DNA from: Castanea sativa
Taxonomy: Eukaryota; Streptophyta; Magnoliopsida; Fagales; Fagaceae
Direction of reading: 5' to 3'
NCBI RefSeq assembly: GCF_040712315.1
Contig: NC_134017.1
Span: forward strand, 8,028,001 to 8,092,000
DNA length: 64,000 nucleotides
Shown here: positions 37,560 to 52,200 of the stretch, in pieces
Numbering within the stretch: the stretch's first letter is position 1
Layout of the letters: each line of letters starts with the position of its first letter
Notes under the pieces: generated by a model
The model's input: only the letters and a program-made list of their open reading frames with translations
Database searches by the model: none
What the model was told of the DNA's origin: nothing
Program-made: the position numbers and the translations under genes

Positions 37560-38497
37560 CCTAAGTTCAAATTCCGAAACAACCTCATGAATAGAATCCT
37601 CTACATTTCAGTAAGTGGCTCATTAACTAATTACTAATACAATTTGATAAGATTTATAAAATATTTTATCTATTTTGCATAAAATTATCAATTAATTCCA
37701 GGATATACTACTAGTAGTGTTTTAAAATAGTTTACTCAACTAAACTGCCAAGAGCAAGTATTTTCAACGGAAACCTTCAAATCTTTCTTCCCTCGTTATA
37801 ACTATTGAAACTATATTAAAAAAAAAAAAAAAAACAATGTTTACTCAAATGGACACTTATAAAAACGCCACTAATCTACTTCTTCTAAAAAAAAAAAAAA
37901 CCACTAATCTACTATTAATTGTCACATAAACCACCTAATCCACCATCATATATTCAAAATGGCACGTATACCCATTCTGTTAGTCTAAAATTACCACCAA
38001 AAAAAGAAAAATAGTACGGAGTAGCTCTATTTCCACTCTTTCATTTTCCGTTATTTCTAGAGCTCAAAGAGATCAGTTTGATCCTTTCATTTTCAATCGT
38101 ACACTCATACAGATATTACTAGTATTAATTTTTTATTCAATCTTTTCATTTTTGTATATTTTAAAATAAAAATTTTGGTAGAATTAGTGTTTTTTTTTTT
38201 TTTTTTTACGTTACATTTGGTTACTTAGAAAAACATCTTGTGGCTGAAATAAAATCTAAAGAAGTTTAGAGGGTCAGTTTTGCATTTTCGCCTAAATTAA
38301 GTGCTTTAATGTGGCAACACCATAACCTCACATGAAAATGGACGGTTCACTTGTTCAGCAATTTATTGAAACTTTTCTTAAATTTTTTTCTTACTTTTCT
38401 GTTGAAGATTCTTTTTTAGATGAAAAAAAGGTAGTTGAAGACATTATTATTGATATTAGATATAACCGTTTTTACAAAATTAGTAATAAACTAAGGG

Positions 38498-38675
38498 AAA
38501 TGCTAACGAATGCCCTAAGGGCATTGGTTAATAATTCATTTAAAGAAAGTTTTTATACGAAAATGAAATAAAGTAATTAATATTTTGACTGCTTTTTTCA
38601 TTTCCCATAAAAGTGGTATTAAAACTTTCCTAAAATGAATTGTTAACTAATGCCCTAAGAGTATTCGTTAGCATG
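38498..38675. mobile_element. MITE with AATGCTAACGAATGCCC ends, copy B
   Basis: Counterpart of 8326-8503, with the same arms. Confidence 0.65.
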
Positions 38676-40790
38676 ACCCATAAACTAATAATAACTGAAG
38701 ATTGAAATGTAATATAAAATTCAATGGAAACTATATGAGGGTGTCAATAAGTTCATTAATGACTTTTTCCCCCTCTAAGCACCAATGAGATTTCTCAATA
38801 CATTTAGTAAAACACTTAAAATTGAAAATCTATCAAAAAGCACGATGACATGTTCTAGAATTTATTAGGGTGATGCTTTTTCTTTTTCTTTTTTTCAAAA
38901 ATATTCCTTGGAGTAACATATAGATGAAAGATGATTTAATTACACCTTAAATGGATCACAATTCTGTTACATATTGGCGTAAACTCTCATTAATAGGATC
39001 AATTACAAATATTTGTAATAAAAATTTAAATTTCTAAGGCTATGTAGCATCTTAAATTTTAAGGTAATATACATTTTACACTCTCAAAGTCTAGGGTCAC
39101 TTTTAAATCGATTCATTAGCTTTAAAAACTTATAATTTACACCATTTACCATTACAATGATATCAATGTGTCAATTTCACCATAGTCCGTCACATATTTG
39201 TGGTTAACCCACCTAAAACAATATTGTGTTATATTTTCCTATTCAAAGTGATATCTCATCTTTTTTTGAGTGTATTAATGACAAGATTCAAATGAAAGTT
39301 GATAAAAATGGCAAATTGATATTATTTCAATAATTGATTGTGTAAATTATAAATTTATTTAATATATTTGGTGTATTACATCTTCTTCTCATATAAAAGA
39401 TTGAATCCATATTAAGAATCACATTTATTTTAGAAAGAGGTGTAATATTCCATATTTAGGAAATAATTTCTCATGCAAATTGCATACTTTATAATTAATC
39501 AACCAATTTGAAGGCAATCTTAAATTGGGTTGTGTGAATGGCATTTTAGCATATCTTTTAAGATCAACATTTGCCCTTACCACATGAATTGGCGTATTTA
39601 TGACCTTATGCCAATTACAAATAAAATCATTTGAAATCTTGAATCTTGTTGATCAAACATTGCATTACATATCCATGTTTGTAAATATAATGGGTGCATA
39701 CAGGGTATCTTTAATTTTAGCCATTTGAATTTGATGGGGTATAATAAATAAAAAAATTATCAAGCAAGTCATTGACATAATTACCATGAATTGAAATCAT
39801 GCTTCAATTTAAGAACCAAACCCTTGGTTTTTTGAATTTGTGATCATATTTAAGTACAATCCAAATTGGTTTTCAAAAGACCCTTAAAACTTTGGATCTT
39901 AAACTCATACATTCTCTCCTCCCTAACATATATATGCTAAATACGTGGATAATATTTCACTTTATAATGCACAATGGTTTACTTCAAAAGTCAAAAAAAA
40001 AAAAAGAAGGGACATCTTCACATGATTTAGGTAAAGAAATTCTTTAAACAAAAAAAAAAAAAATGTCTTGATAATATAAGTAATGCTTACATATGGTGCA
40101 GCTCTAATAGCCATCCTTATCCGATGAAGTTAATGAGCCAATTAGGAACATAGGTCTTGGCTTTCTATATAGTCTACAAAGCAAAAGAAAAGAGGAGGAA
40201 AAAAGAGTACTTTGCTCAGTGATTAGATGATATGATGTTATAATTTCAACACCTGGTCCTATGGCTGCATGAAATAGGTCACACCATGTGAGTCATCCAC
40301 CATTATTGTGCTCACTTTTCTTGACTTTTGTGAATCGTATTTCACTATTCAACTATGCTTTTAAATGGCTAGTGGCACTTGGAAATGCTTAAGAGATAAG
40401 TAAGAAGAGGATAATTGAAGGTCTGTCCCTATCTACCTAGAAGAAAGTATTGAGTAACACGTGTGGAATTATTTACTAGCCAAATTGATTTATTTTATTT
40501 ACTTGATAGCCACATTTTTCGTTTTAGGTTTGGCATGTTAGGCTTGGCATTTCCATGGGATCTTTGAGAAAAGATCCAGACTCTCGTAGTTTTTAATCAT
40601 CCACAAAATCATTAACCAGACCCTAAATTGCATTATCTTTAAAATAATATAAGTAAACAAAAATTTGCATTACTTACTCGGCTTGTCTAGGCCCCAATCA
40701 CTATCTCAGACACAGTGAGGCCCAATTGAACAAGAAGTTTGAACAAGAAATTTGCATTAAATTGTGTTTCTTTGGTTACCCAATTCTTTA

Positions 40791-40941
40791 GAGCCCGTTT
40801 GGTAGCAGTATTTAAGTATTGTTATTCAGTTTTCAGTGTTATGGAAATACGTGTTTGAGTGTTATAGAAATACATGTTAGAAGTATTATTGTTATTTAAA
40901 CACTGAAAACTATTATTTAAACAACAGTGCCAAATATAGCC
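40791..40941. mobile_element. MITE with CCCGTTTGGTA end and TA duplication, copy B
   Basis: Counterpart of 10618-10768, the same length and TA flanks. Confidence 0.5.
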
Positions 40942-41890
40942 TAGTTTCTTGTTTACTTGCTATTGGTGGTTTAAAGATCATGTCTTTGTCAGTAGTACTA
41001 GCCCTTTTGCAGTGTTGGGGGATTCTTGATTGTTCTTAATTGTTAATTTTTTGTTTAGCGATAATTTGGGAATTCGAGCTCCCACCAGTTGGCAAATGTG
41101 TTTAAGGAACTTAGTATAACAACAACAAGAAGCATTAGTCTCAAATTTTGGGGTCGACTATGAATCCTTACCACAATAAACCAAGATAGATATACAATTG
41201 GGGATACCCCATTGAAGTGGTGGATGAGAACTTCAACTCAATAGAGAAAACTGAAAACAGAAGGAAAGAAGAAGAAATTCATTCTAGTAGCGGTCTTAGC
41301 AAATGAGAAATTTTACCCAAAATAGAGTTTCAAGTTGATAGACCATGACATGTCATTCTATTTCAAACCATTAGAATAATAAGTAAATAATTAGGTTCAC
41401 CATTTTTTAATAGTTTAAACTTTTAGAACAACTAATAGTTCATCATAGTATTAAAGTAAGTGGTCTTAAGTTCAAATCTTATATCTACTTTACCTCCCAT
41501 TTAAGAAAGTTAAAAATCACTTGTGTTGGATCCTACATGTTAAAAGGTAGTATAATCTCACACGTTAGAGGGAGTGTCATAATAATGATTAAAATATTAA
41601 ATCTATAATTTCTTAACTGTATTAGCTTTTGGTATAAGTGGTAAGGTTGTTAATGTATGGTTGCAACCTCTTATTATTGAGGCTTAATATTTTTTACTCC
41701 TAAGATTGTTGAAGCCTCAGATTTATGAAGTGAGGTTACTTATTTGTGCCTTCCATGATTGTAGATCACTAAAATTGATTGAAAATTTTTATTTGTGAAA
41801 GCCATATATATCCACATTGTTATTTATGGGCATAGGCATGTCTGTAGGATGTATATCAATTAATTGATATACTCTAAATATATTATGTTC

Positions 41891-42060
41891 ACTACTGTTG
41901 AGAGTGGACTAGTGGCCTTAGATCCTGGGTTCGAGTCATTTCCCCACTAGGGAAGCGGTGCTGCCCCTTATACTTCATAAAAATGAGGCCTTGCTCGGAG
42001 ACGGTTAAGGGGTGCTACAATCCCCTCCTAACCATTTTTCTTTTCACCAAAAAAAAAAAA
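41891..42060 (+). mobile_element. tRNA-derived SINE-like element, copy B
   Basis: Counterpart of 11717-11883 with the same box A and box B strings and terminal A run (a few A residues longer). Confidence 0.5.
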
Positions 42061-43789
42061 TTTATGTTGTGTTTTTCTGTCAAATGACACTTTTGACATT
42101 TTTTTAGTTATCTGTAACTCACTACTTGGAATTATACAGCTTACATCTATGTTTATTTGGCTCTCAATAATTTCTTTGCTCTTATTCTCTTCTTCCATTT
42201 GCTTCCTTTGTATAATTTTGCATCTAAATCTGTTCATAATTGAGTTTGAGATAGGATACTTCTTTTTTTGTATACATTTTCTTCAAGTAGTATTCAGCAT
42301 TGACATCGTCATGAAACCTCTTCCTCCAGCAATGACCTAAAATGTTTCCTGCTACTTGAACTTCTTCATTTTCACTCAGTTCTTTGGTGAGTTTTGATTT
42401 CTTTGTGCCTTTTATGGTTAGCCCCCCACCCCCACCCCCCATGGCGGCTTTTCTCTCTTTTATTTCTCTTCTTCTAATAATTTGTTTCTTTCACAGAACC
42501 TAGAGTTGTGAAATTTTTGCATCACAATGATTTATATCTTGGTTTCGATCATTTCAAACAATAGCTATCTTGGTCTCACAATTGCACCCAAGTTCTTTGA
42601 AAGTCAAAGAAAATGTCATGCAATCGTTCCTTTGTTGCGTTTCACTTCCATTAATGAATTGATGATTGTTACAGACTAAGAAATTTTTATGTGTAATGTA
42701 GTTTATGTGATTTGTTGCATTGCAAATCCAAAAGGTATAGCAAATGCCTAGAAATCGTTGATAGGACAGGAAAAGAAAGCTTGTTGTGTTCTTTGAAAGG
42801 GAGAAAAAGGAAAAGAAAGAGGTAGGGGATTTTGAAAGGCAGTTGAAGTTTTTTTTTTTTTTTGGTAGATGAACAAAAGGCAGTTGAAGACATTATTAAT
42901 GATTTTAGATGTAACCATTTTTAAAAATGAATAATAATAAATGAAGATTGAAAATGTAATCTAAAAAAATTTAGTGGGAACCCCATCTTCAAAATTCATA
43001 ACTTTGCGAATGGATTTGCATCATGAGGTATGTCATGAGGTATATGAGGGTTTCGATAAGTTCACTAGTGACTTCTAAATTCTCTAAGAACTAATGAGAT
43101 TTCTCAATACATTACCAAGTGTTGTGAATTCTCTACAACTGTTTGCGTTCCTTGGCTGAAACCAAAATGATCATGTTATGCAGCATAACAATAATTTACT
43201 ACTACACGCTTGAAAAGACTAGATGGTTTTGCCCTAGATCCTTTTAAATTGGAAAAAATTATGCAATTTTCATCATTCCATTAAGAAACAAGAGAAGCTA
43301 TTCTAAACTTCATTTATCTTCTTATTATTACCATTCTAACCCATTTGAGCAAAGTTTTTCTATTGGAAATTTATATAACGTGACTCAAAGGACGCATATC
43401 TTGTTGATGCACAACAAAAATTGTATACAATAGTTACTCGGCTAGAGCCATTAAGTGGTCAAGTCTTTTTTGTTTTTGAGAAACCAGACAAGAAGACTAG
43501 GCTTTTATTGAATTTTATCTTGTATAGAAAAAAAAAAAAAAAAAAGACACTTATTAGCATGACCTTTTATTTATTATTCATGTACCTTTTATTTATTTAT
43601 TTTATGTCATAATCAAGTTCATGTTTTTCATGGATTTACACGGCAACATGAGCAAAGTGAATTTTACTCCGTTTCGGTGATATTGTTTTCCTAGTAGGCT
43701 AATGCTGTACATATCCATTTTTTATAACTTCAATTGCCTTGTATTTAGGCAACTCAATTGATAGTGCAATGTGGTATTTGAAAAAGAAC

Positions 43790-44930
43790 TTAATGAACAT
43801 CAAATAACAAGGAGGCAATATCCTTAGGTGGATCGTTGAGCCACACCTGGGTACCCCGACTGCCTTTAGCTTTTTTTGCTAAAGCATCAGCAACACAGTT
43901 ACAAGAACAACGAGCATGATTGAAAACAGAGGACTGAAAAACCATAGCTTGACAGCGAATGTCTTCAATGACGACTCCATAGGTTGATAATCCAGCACTA
44001 CCTTGATTTAAAGCATTGATAACCGTGGCTGAATCCCCTTCAAAAATTACTCTCTTAAGACCAATCTCAGCAGCAAATTCGACAGCTTATTGACACGCTA
44101 AGATTTCCATATCAGCAACGGTATAAGACAGCAGCACAGAGATAGACAACGCGCCAACAAATTCACCTTTCCAGTCTCTGACAACGACTCCAGTTCCAGC
44201 CGAATTTGTAGCTCTGAATATTGCAGCATCAAAGTTGACTTTGTGCTGGTTTAGCTCCAGAGGGCGCCATTGTTGCAGGATGGGGGAGCGATCCACCACC
44301 AGGTCCAGTTCTTGAGTAGCCAAGAAATCTTGCAGCAAGTTACCCGCCAATGAGATGATATGAGCCGAAGGTGCACTAGTCGGCCAAAATGGATAGCGTT
44401 TCTCCAATTCCACAAGAACCAAGCTGATATAGCAAACACCTCCTTCTGTAATCTTCCTGAACCTGCAAAAACTGAGAGAGTAAGTCACAAAAATTCAGGG
44501 GTTGGGGGGCACTCGATTGGTGGAAGCATTGGACTGAGCTCCAAGTACTCTCAACATCCTTGAAAGACCAGATGGCATGCAACGGATCTTCTGGGCAGAG
44601 TTGGCAAAGTTCACACTTATCAGAGGACGTAAGAGGTTGCTCATAGTTAGCAGAGTGTCATTTCAAGCTCGCCAAATGAAATGTTTAATCTTGTTAGGAA
44701 CCCGTAGCCTCCAAACTCCCTTCCAAAGATGTTTTTGAGTATCCACATTCGAGCTTCCTGCTTTGACTGACAGCATCACTGGAAACAAGGAGCTTATAGG
44801 CGCTGCTTGTGGTGAACAAACCCAATGGGGAGTAAGCCCAAGCAATTTTATCTGGAGGGCAGTGACGACTCAGTGGAATACCCAGGATAGCAGAAGCTTC
44901 ATGAGGCAAGAAAAGTTGGTCTCAAGCAAT
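43790..44930 (-). pseudogene. LINE ORF2 3' fragment (zf-RVT and RNase H), copy B
   Basis: Better preserved copy. The zinc-binding domain reads PNKIKHFIWRA, then a Cys-x2-Cys with EDPLHAIW. The RNase H part has KVNFDAAI and GTGVVVRDWKGEFVGA (first catalytic Asp), FEGDSATVINAL and VADALAKKAK. An in-frame TAA interrupts it near 44086-44088, and at least one frameshift lies upstream. It is a decayed fragment, not a host RNase H gene. No clear poly(A) tail or target duplication was seen. Confidence 0.75.
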
Positions 44931-45630
44931 TTTATATGGTCAAGTCAATTGCTCTTATTTGCTTTAACAGGAATTTACTCAAAGAAACAAATCTCTTATG
45001 TAATGTCTTAAAATATAAATGAATGCACACTGACATATGCCCAAGGCTTAAATAAGTCCAAAAAAGGTATAAAGATAACATTTTTTCTGGTTTGGTTTTT
45101 AGATACAATAATGTCAGAATGGTTGGCTATTAGTAGAGTCCAAAAATGTCTATAAGATTAGAAAGCAAGAGTAGCCAGGGCCCCAAGATCTGCAATGACT
45201 CTCTTATGCACAACATACATAACCACTAGTGTTCACCAACTTCCAAGCACTTGTGGTCTTCAATCAGCACAAAAATTTGCCAAGGGACTTTCTTTCTCAA
45301 AAAGAGGTCCTCCACTCTAGATATTGTTCAAATAAGTCTGCAAAAATCAAGCTGTATAGCCTCAGTTAATGTTTTTTGCACAGCCAGGCATCTAGTTACA
45401 TGCCATTTAGTTGCATATGGAAGAACTGCAACAGCTTGCCATCACATGATTTGGCTTCATAGCCAAAACCACCCCATCCACACCATCTCTGCTGGTGTCC
45501 CTCAATTGTCAACATCCACAACCCTTCAGAGCTCAATACACTTGCCTTGGTACTTTCCTGCAGTCACTTCGATCTGCCTGATGTGCAATAGAGGCTTATG
45601 CATACCTGCAAAACAAAGCATTATCACTTC

Positions 45631-45860
45631 TTAAGCACACTCTTTTGCACCCTTAAACATCAATCTATACAAATTTGGATTGTCCATCCATTGAGCCAAC
45701 CACTGCTTCAAAGAGCAAGGAGAAATTAACTCAGTTCCAAGGCTCAAATATAACCCAAACAAGATAGCATGAGCACTTAAGGGATAAAAGATCCATGTTT
45801 TCCTCTGCCTCATTGCATAAGACACACTGTCACTCACTATGTTTCGTTTCACTATTTTGA
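45631..45860 (-). pseudogene. Second LINE zinc-binding remnant, copy B
   Basis: On the minus strand, one frame reads CVLCNEAEENMD, which fits the C-x2-C-x-E-x-E-N start of a LINE RT-associated zinc-binding domain. The neighbouring frame continues the match (TWIFYPLSAHAILFGLYLSL), so a frameshift separates them. It lies upstream of the fragment at 43790-44930 and duplicates its domain, so a second LINE copy is implied. The DNA between them (44930-45630) is unassigned. Confidence 0.4.
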
Positions 45861-46621
45861 TTTGATGAGTAAGTCTTCATGCGTTCCACACAAAAATTAT
45901 TAACTTCAAAGGAAGCTTCAATCCCCACAAACATGTCTCCTATAATCTAAGTTCTCCTACTTTCAATGGCAGCTAATTTTAACGTTATATCATTGAGGCC
46001 ATATCAGCTTATCTATAGCTCCTTGCCTTGAGATAGGGGTGACTAAAATTTGACCACACACCTCAGGAGAGTATCACTCCCTAACCTGGTACTGTTTCCA
46101 AGTCGAAGTGTCAAGATGACTTTAAATTCCTATTAACAGATGCTGATTGCTTTGAATGACAAAAAATATAAGATTTTCAAGAAATGAATGACAATGATTA
46201 TGAAAGCTTAACATCTTTCCACTATGATTATGATACATCCTTCTAAATAATAAACCCAATGGGAATAAGATGAGAAAACTTTAATTCTAGATGTAATACA
46301 GCAATGATAGCAAGTAAAACAAGAAGGCTTACCAATCTAAGCACTAAGCAGGCTACCTTCTACAACTTTCAACCTTGTCAACACAGTTGTTTGCCTTCTC
46401 GAGTTTGATTAAAGTAAAGATGAATATGTCTCAGATGACAAGCTTAGTAATATATAATCAAGTTTGTTGTATGGTCAGGTTCTCTACCGTCTATTGCTGT
46501 CCTTTTAATTTAAATTCTAGTTAGGTCTCTTTGCTGGTGTGGGGTGTAAAGGAACCCAAGTGGGCATTTGGGCCTTTTGGGCTGTAGCAAGGAGGGCCGA
46601 TCTGCTTTTGATCTAAGAATT

Positions 46622-47299
46622 TGTTAGTACTACGAATCGGCCCATACGCCGAGGGTCCGAGGATACAGCCGAGGGTGAGTTTCTCCTCGGACAGATCCAA
46701 GAGAACTTGGAGATTCACTACGAAGGGCAAGGCAGAATTCTGGAAGGATTGTTGGTTAAAAGGGGGAAACCTTGAGCCTTCGAGGTACACCGGTGTTAGA
46801 AAAATACCAAAAGCAAAGGCTGCCACCTCCACATTAAAGACTCTGCACCTACCTCCCTAGCCGCATTAATGGGGAAGTGACTCCTAAACAGTAGAACTGA
46901 AACTTCTGGTCACTATTCAAAGGCACTAAGAAAAGAAATATCTAGGGGGGAGGAGGTTTGAGCAACACGTGGATAAAGTATCAGGAAAAGAAGTATTTAA
47001 GGGGGATGAACGCCAAAGAAATTGGGGGGGGGCCAAGAAACAAAAAAAGAAATTAAGAATTGTAATCTTTGAGAAAGAAAGAGAAATAATACAGAGAGGG
47101 TCCTCGGCTTACGTCCGAGGAGGTCTATTTGCAATTATCATTTATTATTTACAAGTGTTTGTAACTTTTAGCCTGTTATCAAGTTCTCAGTACTTCTAAC
47201 CTAGGTTTCAAGCCCACACTCTACAAATTTCATTGTTTAAGGCTCATTGGGCCTAAGCCCGTAGTTGTCTTTGGGTCCAAGTGCAATTGTGCACTTACA
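46622..47299. repeat. Solo-LTR-like segment, copy B
   Basis: Counterpart of 16438-17115 with the same 678-bp length and the same TG...CA ends, despite several internal substitutions. Confidence 0.4.
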
Positions 47300-48040
47300 A
47301 CTGGGTATAATCTAATTAAGGTACAATTTGGAGATAGGACTTTTGGTTTGTTTCAACTCTGCCTGGTATGGTAATGATCTGAAATGGGTATGGATAGCCT
47401 TAAGCCAATAATTTGATTCAGAGTGAAAGTTTTAGAAAGGTGGAAAAACTTTCAAGTACATTAAAAGGCAAAAGCACAAAAATCTTATGGTAAAAACTTA
47501 CATAATTAAGACTTTTAAACTGCGAATTTTACATAATTCATGTTTTAGCAACCGTGTTCTTTTAAACTCGATCAAGGTCTCATCAATGCTTCTACACAAG
47601 CAATACATAGGTGATAGGACAATGATGTGAATGATGATTCCCTTACAATCCAGAACAAAAGCTGCACATAGCTGAGGCCATTTAGTACTACTTACTATTC
47701 CATATTCTATTATCATAAATCACTTATTCATCAAGGCATGCCTAACAATTGAGCAATATATAGTCATTCAAAACATGTAGTGGTGACAGATAAATCAAAA
47801 TTAAATGCTTTTAGCATAAAAGATTGTCTCCGGTGAGAGCTTTTTAATTAGTTGTTTATCACATACCTGTTTACATATAGGTACAAAAGCTTAGCTTCCT
47901 AATTATGATAGCTTAAGCAAATTACCAAAACCGCTACTGTGTAGATATAGATCCTTTTCAGTTTACCCATGAATCAATTGAGTTGAACCACAAATCACAT
48001 TAGTATCCTACTTTGAAAAGAATAAAATAAAATTCAGAGC

Positions 48041-48042
<2 letters not shown>

Positions 48043-48102
<60 letters not shown>
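48043..48102. repeat. (AT)30 microsatellite downstream of TNL-B
   Basis: Thirty AT units; the matching site in copy A (17857-17872) has eight. This length difference makes most of the shift in offset between the copies from 30184 to 30230. Confidence 0.9.
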
Positions 48103-48106
<4 letters not shown>

Positions 48107-48445
48107 TAATTGTTGTAATTGTGATTTATACATGAGTTCACATATATAATTTGTAAAGATGGAAAATTCAATAAAACTTTAATCAAGAAGAAAGATAGTA
48201 ACTTATGGGCAAACAAGAGAAAAAAATTGATTTAGATTAAAGACAAGGAGTTCAACAATCTTCAATGATGCCCCTTTTTGGAATAAGTGTAAATAACGAA
48301 GCTAAGCAATATATGATTTAGAATTTAAAATCAAATCAAACAAAAGTACAAATATATACCAAAAGATAAAACAAATAGCAATTAATTTGGATTCATTGAC
48401 TTACAGAGTATTTGAACCCAATTTCCAATTCCATCTAGATTCCTG

Positions 48446-49214
48446 CTAATCATTGATCTCCTCACCACATTCGAAGTATTCCTCACAATCAGAATCACCG
48501 AGGAGCCTTTCAATCCTTTTTGGTTGTGGCGCATCATTAGAGCTTCCTTCTCCGCTAGGTCCAACACCTTCGTAATCGACACTAATTCGCTTTGCTTTTT
48601 TACCTTCCACTACCACTGCTGAATTGTCGAAATTATGACGAAGGACATCCAAGTCCTCATAAGGAATGATGCTGGTGTTGCTACTTTGAGCCATAGTTCG
48701 GTTGAGTTCTTCCATGTCTTTCTTGTATACCATTCGGAACCCGCATTTCTTCACATCCGTGCCTGAACCATTAGTTTTAATTTTAATGCCAATTTGAGTC
48801 AATTCATTTGCTTCACATTCGTTCAGTAATTTTATGTCCTTCTCGTTGAAGTACTGAGGAAGCAAATAAAATAGCCAAATATGATCTGATAATAAACCAT
48901 CTGATGGTACTAATCCAAGCATGAAACCATCGCTTACTTCAGAAGACATTACTTTTCCATTTGCTATGAACTGACAAGATCGTACAAATTTGAAACGAGA
49001 AGAAAGTACAACGCAAACATCAATCCCCATCCAGTCATGACACAAATGAGAAGAAGGTTCTTTTATATTCACTTCAGCCCCAATACTTTGATGGATAAAC
49101 CACTTCGGAATTACAGTTCCAGAAATAATCATGTCATATCTCCAATTGTACTCTTGAAAGTCATATCTACGGGGACGAAAGAGTCCCTAAAACATAAAAA
49201 GCAAGTTGTTTATA

Positions 49215-49255
<41 letters not shown>

Positions 49256-52200
49256 ATGGTGCTTTCTTATCACAGCCAAAAAGATGTCAATGAAATCTTG
49301 ATTTTCAGCCAATTTACTGCAATTTGAAAGATAAAGCTCTCCCTTACAAAAAGAATTAGGTTTTCGGAGATCTGGTACCATTTCCAGTGAGGTACAACCA
49401 TCTCCCCAAATTCGTACGATATCTACTGGAAGATTTAGCAATGATCGAAGACTCGTGCAATTCTTCAAATGCATTTGTTCCAACTTACATAGTCGACTGA
49501 TGCTATCAGGAAGGCAAACAAAACTATTCCCACTTAGATCTATTTCTTCTAAAGAGAATAAGCAACCAATATCATTAGGGATTTCCCTGAGATTGCAGTC
49601 TCGTAGATTCAATTTAGTCAAAGAACACAAACCCGATAGAGAGGACAACCTCGCGGGATTTGCAATTTTTGGCCTTGAAGAAAAAGGGAGGAGATCATAC
49701 CAAGATGTAGAGTTAAATGATGATAACCCTTTACATCCACTGAAAGATAGCACTTTAAGATTTTTTAAGAGAGCAATGGAAGAAGGCACCTCTGTTATGG
49801 CAGTTCCACTCACATCCAGCTCCTCTACACTTTCAGCGTTACCCACATTCTCAGGCAATCTATCAAGTCTTGAGCATCCCGAAATATTCAGGTCTTTAAG
49901 CAACTTCAAATTAAAAATGACGCTTGGTAGACACGTAAGACTTTTGCAATCTCTTACGTCCAATAAAACAAGGCTAGTCAAATGCCCAATTGATGTTGGT
50001 AGTTTAGTAATAGCAGTTCCATCCAAATAAAGCTTCAATACACGTTGCATGTTTTCTCCAAATTCTGGAATCTTTTTTAGTTTTGAGCAACCAGAAAGAA
50101 TAAGATCCTCAAGAAACTCCATTTCAAACTTGCTTGGAAGAGTTTTGACATTGACATTTACACAGCCTTTTAGATTGAGACGAGTAAGTCTATTATGAAC
50201 CCAAGTTGAAGGGTGGATCTCACGTAAATTTAAACAATCTTCAAGAACCATTTCTTTAAGATTTGGGACTCTGATCAAATCAGGGGTCTCTTTAAGGTTT
50301 GTAGACCCATTCATTTGGATGATTTTCAACTTCTCAAAAGACTATTAAAAGCAACAAAAAAAAAGAACAATTAGCTTCAACAAATACCTACAATTTAATG
50401 GAACTTAAATATAAACAAGTACAAGGATGCTTAAATTACCTTTGCTCCTTTCCAAAGTTGTTCAATGCGGCTACCACACATGTAAAGTTCAACAAGCTCA
50501 CTTGATTGGAAATTCAATGGCAAAGATTTTGAAGGGTACCCACTCCACTCAAGAAATCTTAAGCTAATAGGAAGATGTTTGGGTTCGTGGAGAAGTTGAA
50601 CATTACTAATTCTGAGCAATTTAAGATGATGCATCTTTGAAAATGAATCAGGATTCCAATATGCCTCTTTTGATTCAGGCAACTTTAGGACTATGCCTTG
50701 AATTGCTTCTGTTCCCTAATAATAATGAACAAAAGGGATTAGAGAATTGCAAAATGTATGACTACCAAAGCTACTATAATTTGAACATAAATAATATAAT
50801 AGGGTATGTGCTCAAGTTTTTATATAACCTCTTACCATATTATTTGTTAGTACATTGTTAATGTCTTCAAATAACCACAAAATGCTACGTTTTCCAGGCT
50901 CTTCAGGGCATTCTTCATGAATTATTTTCCTGGCCATGTCTTGTAGTAAATCATGCATCCACACTTTAAAGTCTTCTATTTTTATAAGAGATTTATCAAC
51001 TAGAACCTCTAATCCAACATCAGGGTAAAGGCCAAAATAATTTAGTTTCTCTACTACACTATTTTTTTCCTCATGGTTAAAGAAAAATGCAATATATAGG
51101 AATATTTTTTTCTCCGTTTCGTGTAGTCCATCATAACTTATTTTAAGTGCTTGGAGAATTGCACCTTCAGGATATTCTTTTATCCTAATTAATGTACTTT
51201 TCCATTGATTGATGCTTCTACTGAACAAAAAGGAACCCAAAATCTCAATAGCTAAAGGAAGGCCTTTGGTATATTGTACGACATCTTTGGATAGCTCTAG
51301 ATAATCTTTGGGAGGATGGCCATTTTTAAAAGCTTTTAAACTCAAAAGATGAAGAGCTTCATCATCACTCAATCCTTCAGCTTCGAATATTTCATCCACT
51401 TCAAGTATACGTAGTAAATGTTTGTCCCTTGTTGTTATGATAACTCTACTACCAGAACCAAACCAATTATGCTTCCCAACTAACTTTTTCAACTGGTCTA
51501 ATTGATTTATATCATCAAGAACGATAAGAATTCTTTTATGACGTAATCTATTCTTGATCACGAAAACTCCCTCGTCAACATCTTGTATACTCATACTTTC
51601 ATTTAATATTTTTCTAATAAGTTGTTGTTGCAATGGAATTAAACCATCTTTTTCACAAACCTCCCTAACATTAGGGAGAAAGCAACAACCTTCAAACTTG
51701 TTTGAAACCATACGAAAAACAACTCTAGCAAGAGTTGTTTTACCTATTCCCCCCATCCCCCAAACCCCTATAATGCGAACATCATCAGACCCTATAGCCA
51801 AACATGACTCCAATTCCTTCACTCGAGATTCTATTCCTACTAGGTCTTCAGTATCTTCTAAGAATTCATAACTCAATTTTTGCCATAACTCCCCCACAAT
51901 ATTTTGGATAAGTTGTGCCTCAGACCTGCAATGAAGAGAGAATGATATCTAGTGAGTACCACGCACAAATAGGACCAAAAAAGAAAGTAGACATACAATG
52001 TTCTATTCTGTTGGTTAAACCAAGAAAAAGTAAATAACTTGGTGCAAGAGAAATTTGAAAGAAATACAAGATGTAAATTAGTTAGATCAAGTAAAAATAA
52101 AAAAGAAGTGTGAACATCTTTGTTGCTTTACTTAAAGTTCAAAACAAGGCTTAAGATAAGAAGAGTATTTATTTGAAGTTTGAACATCTAAAAGCAAGTA

